From NCBI GenBank assembly GCA_015060865.1, contig SUXS01000014.1, forward strand, positions 1 to 64,000: DNA of 64,000 nucleotides. The letters are read 5' to 3'. This document shows positions 1-8,930 of this stretch, piece by piece. The translations under genes were made by a program, and so were the position numbers. Under the pieces are notes generated by a model. The model did not search any database and was not told where the DNA came from. It saw nothing but the letters and a program-made list of their open reading frames with translations. Within the stretch, counting starts at the first letter, position 1. Each line of letters opens with the position of its first letter. This stretch comes from Bacteroidales bacterium (GTDB lineage: Bacteria; Bacteroidota; Bacteroidia; Bacteroidales; Bacteroidaceae).

Positions 1-14
1 ACATTAAAAGGCAT

Positions 15-122
<108 letters not shown>

Positions 123-128
123 TTCAGA

Positions 129-168
129 GAGGGGAGTCATCCAACAGGGTGACTCCCCTCGATGTTTT
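129..168 (+). terminator. rRNA operon terminator
   Basis: An 11-bp perfect GC-rich stem (129-139 with 150-160, GAGGGGAGTCA/TGACTCCCCTC) with a 10-nt loop is followed by GATGTTTT. It lies a few bases after the 5S gene. Confidence 0.85.
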
Positions 169-236
169 AAAGGAACGGGATATGGGTACTTGTGCTTCTT
201 ACTTCTTGTGCTATCTTCAACATCCTTTGACAGACA

Positions 237-274
237 ATCAGGTCATGATACTTGATCAAGTATCATGACCTGAT
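237..274. repeat. 38-bp perfect palindrome
   Basis: Bases 237-255 are the exact reverse complement of 256-274, centred on CTTGATCAAG. It lies between the rRNA terminator and the convergent lpxB stop codon. There is no T-run on either side, so it is not a canonical terminator. It could act as a bidirectional transcription barrier or a protein-binding site. The rest of 169-300 holds nothing recognisable. Confidence 0.8.
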
Positions 275-300
275 ATTCTCCAAATCCTTGCAGGTGCGTA

Positions 301-1494
301 TTAATGGTTACTTTTAGAGGTAAGCAGTTCGATAATTTTGTCGGCTGTGTGTTCAGATGCTCCAGCACAACCCAGAGGCTCAAGTACCATCTTGTCATAT
401 TCACAGAGCATTCGGCTCCGATATGAGTTACTCTCTAATAACAGAGTTAGTTCTTCCTTTAATTCGTGTTCTCGCATCTCATCTGCTACGAGTTCGCGTA
501 CTACGGTAAAGTTAGCTACAAGATTTACAAGTGATATGTGTGGGACTTTAAGGATTAGCTTGCGCAAGAATGATACCAATTTCCCACACATTATATAATA
601 ACAAACAACTTGGGGAACTCTTAATAATGCCGTCTCCAATGTGGCGGTTCCCGATGTAACCATAGCCGCATAGGAGTGTGTGAGTAGGGGGTAAGTTTCG
701 CCAAATATGATAGATATCGAATCAACCTTTTCCTGTTCTGTAGTAAATTCCTTTGATGCAACAGTTTTTGTTAAGTATGGTGCATATATGTCGTAATCTA
801 GGCCTGGTGCTCCAGCAATAACCCACTGATATCCTTTGAAGTGCCTGGAGGCAGCTAGCATAATGGGGAGATTGTCTTTGATTTCCTGCTTACGACTACC
901 GGCTATCAATGCTACTATGGGACGTTTGGGGTCTAATCCGTGTCTAAAACAAAAATCCTCCTTGGATTCTGTATACGAAGCCCGAAATGAAGCTATCGCA
1001 TCTACACAAGGATTGCCTACATAGTGTATAGGGTAATTATGTGTGGCATAGAAGGGAACCTCGAAGGGGAGAATAGAGAACATTTCATCCACATATTTCC
1101 GGATATCTTTAATACGATATTCTTTCCATGCCCATATCTTTGGGGAAATATAATAGTATATGGGTATATTGGTGTACGTCTTTATGTATTTGGCAATGGA
1201 TAGATTGAATCCAGGATAATCAACCAATATTACAACATCGGGATTCCATACCTTAATGTCTTTCTTGCAGTGTTGCATCCCTTTCATGATGGTACGTGCA
1301 TGGAGGGCTACCTGTATAAATCCCATGTAGGCCAATTCTCGGTAATGTTTCACCAATGTGCCTCCTATGCTAGCCATTAGGTCCCCTCCGAAGAAACGAA
1401 ATTCGGCATTCAGATCTTTTTCCTTGAGTGCACGCATCAGATTGGATGCATGTAGGTCACCAGAGGCTTCACCAGCTATAAGATAGTACTTCAT
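301..1494 (-). CDS. lpxB: lipid-A-disaccharide synthase
   Basis: Condenses UDP-2,3-diacylglucosamine with lipid X to make the tetraacyl disaccharide 1-phosphate of lipid A (GT19, GT-B fold, membrane-peripheral). Visible family marks are the N-terminal nucleotide-fold segment with AGEASGDLHA (residues 7-16), YISPKIWAW at 115-123, VGNPCVD at 159-165 and AGSRKQEI at 198-205. The length of 397 aa is close to the usual 380-390. The ATG start is clear. It lies 10 bp downstream of surE on the same strand, so the two are probably co-transcribed. Confidence 0.95.
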   Translation of the reverse strand: MKYYLIAGEASGDLHASNLMRALKEKDLNAEFRFFGGDLMASIGGTLVKHYRELAYMGFIQVALHARTIMKGMQHCKKDIKVWNPDVVILVDYPGFNLSIAKYIKTYTNIPIYYYISPKIWAWKEYRIKDIRKYVDEMFSILPFEVPFYATHNYPIHYVGNPCVDAIASFRASYTESKEDFCFRHGLDPKRPIVALIAGSRKQEIKDNLPIMLAASRHFKGYQWVIAGAPGLDYDIYAPYLTKTVASKEFTTEQEKVDSISIIFGETYPLLTHSYAAMVTSGTATLETALLRVPQVVCYYIMCGKLVSFLRKLILKVPHISLVNLVANFTVVRELVADEMREHELKEELTLLLESNSYRSRMLCEYDKMVLEPLGCAGASEHTADKIIELLTSKSNH

Positions 1495-1504
1495 TTTCTT
1501 GATA

Positions 1505-2275
1505 TTAGGACTCCCAACTCCATTCTGCTTTCATTTCCTCTATCATTCGATAGTCTGTCATGTCAATCTGTATCGGTGTGATGGCTACATATCCATCGGT
1601 CATATTTGTACGATCAGCATCTTCTGGATGTTCATCACGCATACAGAAACTACCTACTAACCAATAATAGTCTCCACCTCTTGGATGGGAGTGCCTTTCC
1701 CATTCTTGTGTCCATTCCCCTTGTGCCATACGGCATATTTTTATTCCTTCGTAAATGGGGGTCGCTGGAAAATTGACGTTCAGGCAAGTTCCGATAGGTA
1801 AGCTGTGTTCTAACACTTGGTTAACAACTTGTAAAATATAAGGTCTCAATGGCTCAAAATCTGCTTCAGGACTATGATTGTCTAGTGAGAATCCAATAGA
1901 GGGTATTCCTTTCATGCAACCTTCTATTACGATGCCCATTGTACCAGAATAGTGCACATTAACCCCTGAATTGTCGCCATGGTTGACACCCCCAATGATA
2001 ATGTCGGGTGTTCGTTCAGGGAATTCATGTAAGGCTAATTTTATGCAATCTACGGGAGTGCCGGTGCATTTGAAAATCGTAATCCCTTGTTCTTCCTCAA
2101 CGAGAGAATAATATACGGGATCTTTTGATGTGATAGCGCATCCCATTCCTGATCTGCCGTTGGTAGGTGCCATTACAAGAATGTCTGCGATAGGTGCCAG
2201 AACTTCTATAAGGAAGTTTATACCTTTAGCTTTGTAGCCATCATCGTTGGATATGAGTATCAGAGGTCGTTTCAT
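1505..2275 (-). CDS. surE: 5'/3'-nucleotidase SurE
   Basis: Divalent-metal-dependent survival-protein phosphatase that dephosphorylates nucleoside 5'/3'-monophosphates in the cytoplasm. The N-terminal SNDDGY motif (residues 9-14) carries the paired metal-binding aspartates. RSG at 41-43 and GGVNHGDNSG at 95-104 supply the conserved serine and asparagine, and SGTMG follows at 110-114. The length of 256 aa is typical. It is upstream of and close to lpxB, a pairing I recall from related Bacteroidales. No convincing promoter was found in the 236 bp upstream. Confidence 0.95.
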   Translation of the reverse strand: MKRPLILISNDDGYKAKGINFLIEVLAPIADILVMAPTNGRSGMGCAITSKDPVYYSLVEEEQGITIFKCTGTPVDCIKLALHEFPERTPDIIIGGVNHGDNSGVNVHYSGTMGIVIEGCMKGIPSIGFSLDNHSPEADFEPLRPYILQVVNQVLEHSLPIGTCLNVNFPATPIYEGIKICRMAQGEWTQEWERHSHPRGGDYYWLVGSFCMRDEHPEDADRTNMTDGYVAITPIQIDMTDYRMIEEMKAEWSWES

Positions 2276-2511
2276 AATGTTTTTGTTCCATTTTTAGAGC
2301 ATGCGCCGTTGTCGTTTCCATTATCTGATGCAAGCCCTAGTTTGTTGGCGAAATTAGTATAAAAACATCGGATTGCCAAATTGACGGACATCTTTTTGTA
2401 GGGGAGGTACATAGGTGTTCGCCATGGATTGTAGTATGCTGCTTTTCTGAACGCAAAAAACAAACAAGTTCCCTAAAAGAGAACTTGTTTGTCGTAACCA
2501 GTAATTTGCTA
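2276..2511. other. surE-asnS intergenic region
   Basis: 236 bp without a supported gene apart from the asnS terminator at its right end. A 63-residue open frame at 2272-2463 has no recognisable features, overlaps the surE start and runs into the terminator, so it is not called. Confidence 0.5.
2455..2491 (-). terminator. asnS rho-independent terminator
   Basis: On the minus strand an 11-bp perfect stem (2481-2491 with 2461-2471, CAAACAAGTTC/GAACTTGTTTG, loop 9 nt) is followed by a run of six T (2455-2460). It lies 20 bp after the asnS stop codon. Confidence 0.88.
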
Positions 2512-3915
2512 TTAAAAGTTGGCGTTGTTCGGAGTACGGGGGAAGGGAATGACGTCGCGGATGTTGGTCATACCTGTTACGAAGAGCAGCAAACGCTCGA
2601 AGCCGAGGCCGAAGCCCGAGTGAGGACATGTACCATACTTGCGGGTATCGAGATACCACCACATATCCTTCATGGGAATGCCCAGTTCCTCTACGCGAGC
2701 GAGCAACTTATCGTAGTCGGCCTCACGCTCTGAACCACCGATAATCTCGCCAATCTTGGGGAAGAGCACGTCCATGGCACGCACGGTCTTGCCATCTTCG
2801 TTCTGCTTCATGTAGAAGGCCTTGATCTCCTTGGGATAATCGGTAAGAATAACAGGACGCTTAAAGTGCTCCTCCACGAGGTAACGCTCGTGCTCAGAAG
2901 CGAGGTCGGCACCCCAGAATACGGGGAACTCAAACTTATGTCCCTTGGCCACAGCATCCTCTAGGATCTTGATACCCTCGGTATAGGGCAGGCGCACAAA
3001 CTCCTCCTTGATGACACCTTCGAGGCGGGCGATAAGCTCCTTGTCGAACATGTCGTTGAGGAACTTCACATCGTCGTAGCAGTGCTCGAGTGCCCAGCGT
3101 ACGCAATGCTTGATGAAGTCCTCGGCAAGCTGCATGTTGTCGTTGATGTCGTTGAAGGCAACCTCTGGCTCAATCATCCAGAACTCGGCGAGGTGACGCG
3201 GAGTGTTGGAGTTCTCGGCACGGAAGGTAGGGCCGAAGGTATAGATGGCACCGAGGGCTGTAGCAGCGAGCTCGCCTTCGAGCTGGCCCGATACGGTGAG
3301 CGAAGCCTGCTTGCCGAAGAAGTCGTTGTCGTAGTTGATGCTGCCGTTCTCGTCCTTCTTCAGGTCGTAGAGGTTCATGGTGGTTACCTGGAACATCTGA
3401 CCGGCACCCTCACAGTCCGAAGCGGTGATGATGGGGGTGTGGAAGTAGAAGAAGCCACGCTCGTGGAAGAACTGGTGGATGGCAATGGCCATATTGTGAC
3501 GGATGCGGTATACAGCACCGAAGGTGTTGGTACGGGGACGCAGGTGGGCAATCTCGCGGAGGAACTCCATGGAGTGACCCTTCTTCTGCAGAGGATAGGT
3601 GTTGTCGCACTCACCCAATACCTCAATCTCGCTTGCCTGAATCTCGGCTGCCTGGCCTGCACCTACCGACTGTACCAGCTCACCATTGATGCTGAGGCAA
3701 GCACCGGTAGTGATTTTCTTGAGCATCTCCTCGTCGAAGTTGGCGAGGTCCACTACAATCTGTATGTTCTTGATGGTAGAACCGTCATTCAGTGCAATGA
3801 AGTTTACCTGCTTGCTACCACGACGGGTACGTACCCATCCTTTGACGTTGACCATGGCACCGAAGTCGGTACGTTGCAGAAGGTCAACAATACGTGTTCT
3901 GATGATTGTGTCCAT
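2512..3915 (-). CDS. asnS: asparagine--tRNA ligase
   Basis: Class IIb aminoacyl-tRNA synthetase that charges tRNA-Asn. It has the N-terminal OB-fold anticodon-binding domain (about residues 15-110, including [19 protein letters not shown]). Class II motif 2 is [21 protein letters not shown], and motif 3 is the C-terminal [10 protein letters not shown] followed by [10 protein letters not shown]. The [10 protein letters not shown] wording is the AsnRS version and separates it from AspRS. 467 aa is full length. It ends at its own terminator. The window also carries asnA, so the organism makes free asparagine for this enzyme. Confidence 0.97.
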   Translation of the reverse strand: MDTIIRTRIVDLLQRTDFGAMVNVKGWVRTRRGSKQVNFIALNDGSTIKNIQIVVDLANFDEEMLKKITTGACLSINGELVQSVGAGQAAEIQASEIEVLGECDNTYPLQKKGHSMEFLREIAHLRPRTNTFGAVYRIRHNMAIAIHQFFHERGFFYFHTPIITASDCEGAGQMFQVTTMNLYDLKKDENGSINYDNDFFGKQASLTVSGQLEGELAATALGAIYTFGPTFRAENSNTPRHLAEFWMIEPEVAFNDINDNMQLAEDFIKHCVRWALEHCYDDVKFLNDMFDKELIARLEGVIKEEFVRLPYTEGIKILEDAVAKGHKFEFPVFWGADLASEHERYLVEEHFKRPVILTDYPKEIKAFYMKQNEDGKTVRAMDVLFPKIGEIIGGSEREADYDKLLARVEELGIPMKDMWWYLDTRKYGTCPHSGFGLGFERLLLFVTGMTNIRDVIPFPRTPNNANF

Positions 3916-3928
3916 ATCTTGTTTTTTA

Positions 3929-3960
3929 ATTGTCCATTGTCAATTTTCCATTGTCAATTA
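3929..3960. repeat. heptad array (ATTGTCC/ATTGTCA)
   Basis: Four and a half phase-locked 7-bp units fill most of the 42-bp gap between two minus-strand genes. The array includes the stop codon of the downstream-coded pseudouridine synthase (3958-3960). Confidence 0.75.
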
Positions 3961-5319
3961 CTCATACGCTCCCATGCGCAGCATGTTGACCTCCTTCTCG
4001 GTGAGGAAGCGCCAGTCGCCACGGCGAACGTTCTTCTTGGTGAGTCCAGCAAACTGTACGCGGTCGAGGCGGAGCACACGGTATCCGAGGTGCTCGAACA
4101 TACGACGTACGATACGGTTGCGGCCACTGTGAATCTCCACGCCTACGAGCGTCTTGTCTGTCTCGTGGGTGTAGCTCACCTCATCGGCATGAATCTCGCC
4201 GTCCTCGAGCTGTATGCCAGTAGCCAACTGCTCCATATCGGCAGCAGTGAGGTTCTTGTCGAGACGCACGTGGTAGATTTTCTTCTTGAGGAAACGGGGA
4301 TGTGTGAGCTTTGAGGCCAACTCGCCATCGTTAGTGAGCAGAAGCACACCCGTGGTATTGCGGTCGAGACGACCTACGGGATAGATACGCTCCTTGCAAG
4401 CACCCTTCACGAGGTCCATCACGGTCTTGCGGTCCTGAGGATCCTCTACGGTGGTCACATAATCCTTCGGCTTGTTGAGCAGGATATAAATCTTGCGCTC
4501 GATGCTGATGGTCTGGTCGTGGAAACGCACCTCATCGCCACGCTTCACCTTGGTGCCGAGCTCGGTCACAATCTGTCCGTTGACAGTCACTACACCGGCA
4601 GTGATGAAATCATCGGCCTCGCGACGTGAGCATACACCGGCATTGGCGAGGTATTTGTTCAAGCGGATAGGCTCGTTGGGGTCACGCAACTCCTCGCGAT
4701 ACTGTATCTGCTTTTTCTTACTGTATTTCTTGTCGCCGAAAGCGCCTTTCTGCTGCTTGCCGCCAAAGGCAGGACGCTGGCCATAGCCACCTGCAGCCCC
4801 ACCCTCGCGGTTGAAGCGGGGACGCTGACTGTAGCCTTCACCACCGTCACGCTTGTAGCTCGGACGGAAAGTATTCTCGGCATCGGAGTTCCACGCATTA
4901 CCAGGTTCGGGACGATCATAGGAGGGACGGCTATAGGGCTTGCTTGCAGGGCGATAGCCATTGCCTTCTCCATCGTTGAAACGACGGCGACTGTAGTCGC
5001 TATTATAGCTACTGCTACGGCTATAAGTACGCTCGCCATCAAAGCTGCGCTCACGGTTGAAGCGGGGGCGATTGCCCTCAAAGTTAGGGTTATAAGAACT
5101 GCGCTGTGGACGCTCTACCTTGGCATAACGAGGTGCTCCTTCCTCACGATTGAAGCGAGGACGCTGCGGACGTGTGGTGCCATCGGCGTTTCTCACGAAA
5201 CGTTGTCTGGGCGCACGGTCACCTTCGCCATTCCAACTACTACTGCGGCTGTAGGGCTTACGCTCGCCGCCATTCTCTGATTCGAATCCCTCGAATCGGT
5301 TTACATTGTCTGTACTCAT
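3958..5319 (-). CDS. 23S rRNA pseudouridine synthase, RluB/RsuA family, with long N-terminal extension
   Basis: The C-terminal half is a normal RsuA/RluB/E/F-type enzyme. It has an S4 RNA-binding domain (about 218-262, IRLNKYLANAGVCSRREAD) and the catalytic domain with GRLDRNTTGVLLLTNDG, in which Asp319 is the expected catalytic aspartate. Residues 1-210 are unusual: low-complexity sequence rich in Arg, Gly, Ser, Tyr and Asn, with three copies of the heptapeptide RPRFNRE (53-59, 84-90, 166-172). Such extensions look like disordered RNA-binding tails. The substrate, probably 23S rRNA, is inferred from the family; RluB versus a close paralogue cannot be settled by eye. Confidence 0.9.
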   Translation of the reverse strand: MSTDNVNRFEGFESENGGERKPYSRSSSWNGEGDRAPRQRFVRNADGTTRPQRPRFNREEGAPRYAKVERPQRSSYNPNFEGNRPRFNRERSFDGERTYSRSSSYNSDYSRRRFNDGEGNGYRPASKPYSRPSYDRPEPGNAWNSDAENTFRPSYKRDGGEGYSQRPRFNREGGAAGGYGQRPAFGGKQQKGAFGDKKYSKKKQIQYREELRDPNEPIRLNKYLANAGVCSRREADDFITAGVVTVNGQIVTELGTKVKRGDEVRFHDQTISIERKIYILLNKPKDYVTTVEDPQDRKTVMDLVKGACKERIYPVGRLDRNTTGVLLLTNDGELASKLTHPRFLKKKIYHVRLDKNLTAADMEQLATGIQLEDGEIHADEVSYTHETDKTLVGVEIHSGRNRIVRRMFEHLGYRVLRLDRVQFAGLTKKNVRRGDWRFLTEKEVNMLRMGAYE

Positions 5320-5369
5320 TACTGTTAGGTTAGTTTTATTGTTTCCAGCCTCACGGCCTTTATTTTAAG

Positions 5370-5418
5370 TTGAAAGCGGAAAGATGAAAGATGAAAGTTT
5401 TTAGTTGAAAGATGAAAA
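5370..5418. repeat. heptad array (TTGAAAG/ATGAAAG)
   Basis: Seven consecutive units in strict 7-bp phase (TTGAAAG, CGGAAAG, ATGAAAG twice, TTTTTAG, TTGAAAG, ATGAAAA) lie in the gap upstream of the pseudouridine synthase. Confidence 0.75.
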
Positions 5419-5474
5419 TGTAACGCTTCTTCAATTCTAAAAGTTCAAAGCAATGAATGCCAACTTTCCACTTA

Positions 5475-5550
5475 AACTTCGTTGAAGTTCGGCTGCGCTC
5501 ACTGTAATAGTTCTAGTACACTTGACTCTTGTTCGCTTCCACGAACTTTC
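5475..5550. repeat. dispersed ~75-bp repeat, copy 1
   Basis: This segment shares CTTCGTT, TTCGGCTGCGCTCACTG, CTTGACTCT, GTTCGCT and CGAAC, in the same order and spacing, with 41653-41728. Each copy ends in a short GTTCG-n6-CGAAC hairpin. It adjoins a heptad array. It does not resemble any insertion-sequence end I recognise. Confidence 0.6.
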
Positions 5551-5573
5551 ATCTTTCCACTTTCATCTTTCCA
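5546..5573. repeat. heptad array (CTTTCAT/CTTTCCA)
   Basis: Four perfect alternating units, CTTTCAT CTTTCCA CTTTCAT CTTTCCA, end six bases before the purB stop codon (5579-5581). Confidence 0.8.
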
Positions 5574-5578
5574 CTCGT

Positions 5579-6925
5579 TCACACTCCCGTGTAGTTCCAG
5601 GGAGCAATTACCTTGAGCTCGGCCTTCACGGCATCGCTCACATCAAGGCCATCGATAAACTCCTGCATCGACTCGCCTGTCACCGCCGTATTGGTGCGGG
5701 TGAGTGCCTTCAATGCCTCGTAGGGATTGGGGTAACCCTCACGACGAAGGATGGTCTGTATAGCCTCTGCTGCTACGTTCCAGCTGTTGTCGAGGTCACG
5801 ACGGATAGCAGTTTCGTTGAGGAGCAGCTTGCCGAGACCCTTGAGCGAGCTCTGGATGGCGATGGCGATATGACCGAAGGGCACACCCACGTTGCGGAGC
5901 ACGGTAGAGTCGGTAAGGTCGCGCTGCAGGCGGCTGATGGGCAGCTTGCTTGCCAAGTGCTCGAGGATGGCATTGGCAATACCGAGGTTACCCTCAGCAT
6001 TCTCGAAGTCGATGGGGTTCACCTTGTGGGGCATAGCGCTTGAGCCTACCTCACCAGCCTTGATCTTCTGCTTGAAGTACTCCATAGAGATGTACTGCCA
6101 GAAGTCGCGGTTCATATCGATCATGATGGTATTGATGCGCTTGAGGGCATCGAAAATACCGGCCAAGTAGTCATAGTTAGAGATCTGTGTGGTATACTGC
6201 TCGCGCTGCAAGCCGAGATACTCGGCCACGAAGCGGTTGCCCACAGCCTTCCAGTCGTGTGTCGGGTAGGCCACGTGGTGAGCGTTGTAGTTACCGGTGG
6301 CACCGCCAAACTTGGCTGTGATGGGGCACGCCTTAAGCACGGCCAACTGCTGTTCCAGACGGTAGGCAAACACGCGCACCTCCTTGCCCAAACGGGTGGG
6401 CGAAGCGGGCTGACCATGGGTCTTGGCGAGCATGGGGATAGCGTCCCACTCGTCAGCATATGTATTGAGCTGTGCGATGAGCTGCTCAATGAGCGGATAA
6501 TAGACATCGGCCAGCGCCTCCTTTACCGAGAGGGGCACAGAAGTGTTATTGATGTCCTGTGAGGTAAGGCCGAAGTGTACGAACTCCTTGAAAGGCACGA
6601 GAGCAGGCTCCTTGTCGAACTGCTCCTTGATGAAGTATTCCACAGCCTTCACATCGTGGTTGGTAACACTCTCAATCTCCTTCACGCGAGCAGCATCGGC
6701 CTCACTGAACTGCTGGTAGATACCACGCAGATAGGGGAACAATGCCTTATCTACACCCTGCAACTGAGGTAGGGGAAGCTCGCAAAGCATAATGAAATAT
6801 TCGATTTCTACACGTACGCGATAACGGATGAGTGCGTACTCGGAAAAATACTCGGCCAACTGAGCGGTCTTGCCGCGATAGCGACCATCAATGGGCGAAA
6901 CTGCTGTAAGAATGTCCAAATTCAT
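5579..6925 (-). CDS. purB: adenylosuccinate lyase
   Basis: Acts twice in purine synthesis, releasing fumarate from SAICAR and from adenylosuccinate. It is a fumarase/aspartase-superfamily protein with all three conserved regions: TSQDINNTS (121-129), KTHGQPAS (168-175) and the signature loop GSSAMPHKVNPIDFEN (294-309) with the catalytic serine. The length of 448 aa is typical of the long E. coli-like PurB. ATG start; a TAACTTTG -7 element lies about 90 bp upstream. The gene stands alone on the minus strand. Confidence 0.96.
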   Translation of the reverse strand: MNLDILTAVSPIDGRYRGKTAQLAEYFSEYALIRYRVRVEIEYFIMLCELPLPQLQGVDKALFPYLRGIYQQFSEADAARVKEIESVTNHDVKAVEYFIKEQFDKEPALVPFKEFVHFGLTSQDINNTSVPLSVKEALADVYYPLIEQLIAQLNTYADEWDAIPMLAKTHGQPASPTRLGKEVRVFAYRLEQQLAVLKACPITAKFGGATGNYNAHHVAYPTHDWKAVGNRFVAEYLGLQREQYTTQISNYDYLAGIFDALKRINTIMIDMNRDFWQYISMEYFKQKIKAGEVGSSAMPHKVNPIDFENAEGNLGIANAILEHLASKLPISRLQRDLTDSTVLRNVGVPFGHIAIAIQSSLKGLGKLLLNETAIRRDLDNSWNVAAEAIQTILRREGYPNPYEALKALTRTNTAVTGESMQEFIDGLDVSDAVKAELKVIAPWNYTGV

Positions 6926-7012
6926 ATTCTAAATGATAATTATTTCGTGTCTTTCCTATACCCAAAACAAGCCTTGCATCCCTGCATGCCAATTTGAGCC
7001 TGCAAAGTTACG

Positions 7013-7020
7013 CTTTTTTA
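7013..7020 (-). promoter_or_regulatory. purB -7 promoter element
   Basis: TAACTTTG on the minus strand matches the Bacteroidetes -7 consensus TAnnTTTG, 88 bp upstream of purB. The -33 box is poor, so only the -7 half is convincing. Confidence 0.55.
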
Positions 7021-7273
7021 TTCATATAACGCGCGCGAAAGAGGGAAAGTTTGTTCCTATTGGAAAAAATAATTAGTGGCATAGTAAATTGGGAATATTT
7101 CTCTCGGGTATCAATGTCTTGCCTCACGCGAATTTTACGGATTTCACTAAGCTGCATTCCTACAGGGCTTGCACTAAACTATAGACGACAGTTTTGCTAT
7201 GTTGTCATCATCTTGGCGCGATCTCTCAATTAAAATTGAAATAAAACTCAAACAGTTTCTAAAGAACATTTTT

Positions 7274-7306
7274 TTTGAGAAAAACTTTTGTCGATGCATA
7301 ACTTTA
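7274..7306 (+). promoter_or_regulatory. uxaA promoter
   Basis: TTTG (7274-7277), 21 nt, then TAACTTTA (7299-7306) fits the Bacteroidetes -33/-7 pattern with one mismatch. It is 45 bp upstream of the chosen uxaA start. The remaining 6926-7273 stretch holds the purB promoter and no supportable gene. Confidence 0.55.
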
Positions 7307-7350
7307 CGTATATTCGTGGTCAATTTGAAAAAACGATATATAGATATAGG

Positions 7351-8841
7351 ATGAAAACCACGTATCTCAAAATCAATGTGGCCGACAATGTGGCCGTAGC
7401 TATCGAACCGCTTAAGGCTGGTGAACAAATCACTGTAGCAGGTGATACTGTGACGGTGAATGAGGATATTCCTGCCGGACATAAGGTGGCCTTGAAGGAC
7501 TTTGCCGAGGGAGAGAATATTATCAAGTACGGCTATCCCATAGGACATGCTGTCAAGCCCATAAAACTGGGCGATTGGATAAACGAGAACCATGTGAGGA
7601 CCAATCTGGAAGGATTGCTCGACTATACATATGAGCCACATCCCGTGGCGCTCGATATAGCCCAGAAGGAGCTGACCTTCAGGGGTTACCGCCGCGCCAA
7701 TGGTGAGGTGGGCATACGCAATGAGATATGGATTATCCCTACCGTGGGTTGTGTGAATGGTATTGTCAACCAACTGGCAGCACTGCTTCAGCAGGAAACG
7801 GGCGGCAAGGGAGTGGATGCCATCGTGCCCTTCCCTCACAACTATGGTTGCTCACAGTTAGGCGATGACCACGAAAATACGAAGAAGATTCTGCGCGACA
7901 TGGTGCTCCACCCCAATGCTGGCGGCGTACTTGTCGTAGGTCTCGGATGTGAGAACAACCAACCCGACGTGTTTCGCGAGTTCGTGGGCGAGTATGACGA
8001 GAGCCGCATCAAGTTCATGGTGGCACAGAAGAGCGAGGATGAGATTGGCGAGGGCATGAGCCTGCTGCGCGAGATATACAAGCTGGCTAGTCAGGATGTG
8101 CGCACCGACATACCCCTCTCGGAGCTGCGCGTGGGCCTCAAGTGCGGAGGGTCGGACGGATTCTCGGGCATCACAGCCAATCCCTTGTTGGGCGAGTTCA
8201 GCGACTTCCTCATCGCACAAGGTGGTACCTCAGTACTCACCGAAGTGCCCGAGATGTTTGGTGCAGAGACCATATTGATGAACCGTTGCGAAAATCGCGA
8301 CCTCTTCGAACAGACCGTACACCTCATCAACGACTTCAAGGACTACTTCCTCAGCCATGGCGAGCCTGTGGGCGAGAATCCCTCACCGGGCAACAAGGCG
8401 GGCGGTATATCGACCCTCGAGGAGAAGGCACTGGGATGCACTCAGAAGTGCGGCAAGAGTTATGTATCGGGCGTGATGAGCTATGGCGAACGACTAAGCG
8501 TAAAGGGGCTGAGCCTACTCTCGGCACCAGGCAACGACCTGGTGGCCTCTACAGCCCTCGCAGCCTGCGGATGCCATATAGTGCTCTTCACCACAGGACG
8601 CGGCACGCCCTTCGGCACTTTCGTGCCCACGATGAAGATATCGACCAACAGCGCATTGGCCAAGAACAAACCCACATGGATTGACTTCAATGCAGGCGTC
8701 ATCGTGGAGGATGAACCTATGAGTACCACGCTGGAGCGATTCATCGACTACATCATCCGCGTAGCCAGTGGCGAAGAGGTGAACAATGAGAAGAAAAACT
8801 ATCGCGAGATTGCTATATTCAAGACGGGAGTGACGCTGTGA
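7351..8841 (+). CDS. uxaA: altronate dehydratase (UxaA family)
   Basis: Converts D-altronate to 2-keto-3-deoxygluconate in galacturonate catabolism. It has an N-terminal SAF-type domain (about 1-75) followed by the large dehydratase domain with GYRRANGEVGIRN, NYGCSQLGDD, GLGCENNQ and GLKCGGSDGFSG. 496 aa matches the family. An upstream extension of 21 codons is open, but the ATG at 7351 opens directly with the SAF domain and lies downstream of the proposed promoter. No uxaB, uxaC or kdgK is adjacent, which is unusual for a pathway gene. A related sugar-acid dehydratase specificity is possible. Confidence 0.88.
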   Translation: MKTTYLKINVADNVAVAIEPLKAGEQITVAGDTVTVNEDIPAGHKVALKDFAEGENIIKYGYPIGHAVKPIKLGDWINENHVRTNLEGLLDYTYEPHPVALDIAQKELTFRGYRRANGEVGIRNEIWIIPTVGCVNGIVNQLAALLQQETGGKGVDAIVPFPHNYGCSQLGDDHENTKKILRDMVLHPNAGGVLVVGLGCENNQPDVFREFVGEYDESRIKFMVAQKSEDEIGEGMSLLREIYKLASQDVRTDIPLSELRVGLKCGGSDGFSGITANPLLGEFSDFLIAQGGTSVLTEVPEMFGAETILMNRCENRDLFEQTVHLINDFKDYFLSHGEPVGENPSPGNKAGGISTLEEKALGCTQKCGKSYVSGVMSYGERLSVKGLSLLSAPGNDLVASTALAACGCHIVLFTTGRGTPFGTFVPTMKISTNSALAKNKPTWIDFNAGVIVEDEPMSTTLERFIDYIIRVASGEEVNNEKKNYREIAIFKTGVTL

Positions 8842-8880
8842 GAATTGACAATTGACAATGGAGAATTGAAAATTTGAATT
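8841..8880. repeat. heptad array (AGAATTG/ACAATTG)
   Basis: Five units (AGAATTG ACAATTG ACAATGG AGAATTG AAAATTT) begin immediately after the uxaA stop codon. A short TTGACTG/TTGACA echo in the same style lies at 8902-8918. Confidence 0.75.
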
Positions 8881-8930
8881 TGATGTTATCGTTCCACCTT
8901 AACCGTTGACTGTTGACAAAAAAAGAAAAA

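Noticed and set aside
2272..2463. 63-codon frame upstream of surE
   Set aside because: It overlaps the surE start, runs into the asnS terminator and looks like no known protein.
3082..4314. 410-codon plus-strand frame
   Set aside because: It runs antisense across asnS and the pseudouridine synthase, both clearly identified.
7174..7839. 221-codon minus-strand frame
   Set aside because: It overlaps the uxaA start and promoter and has no recognisable features.
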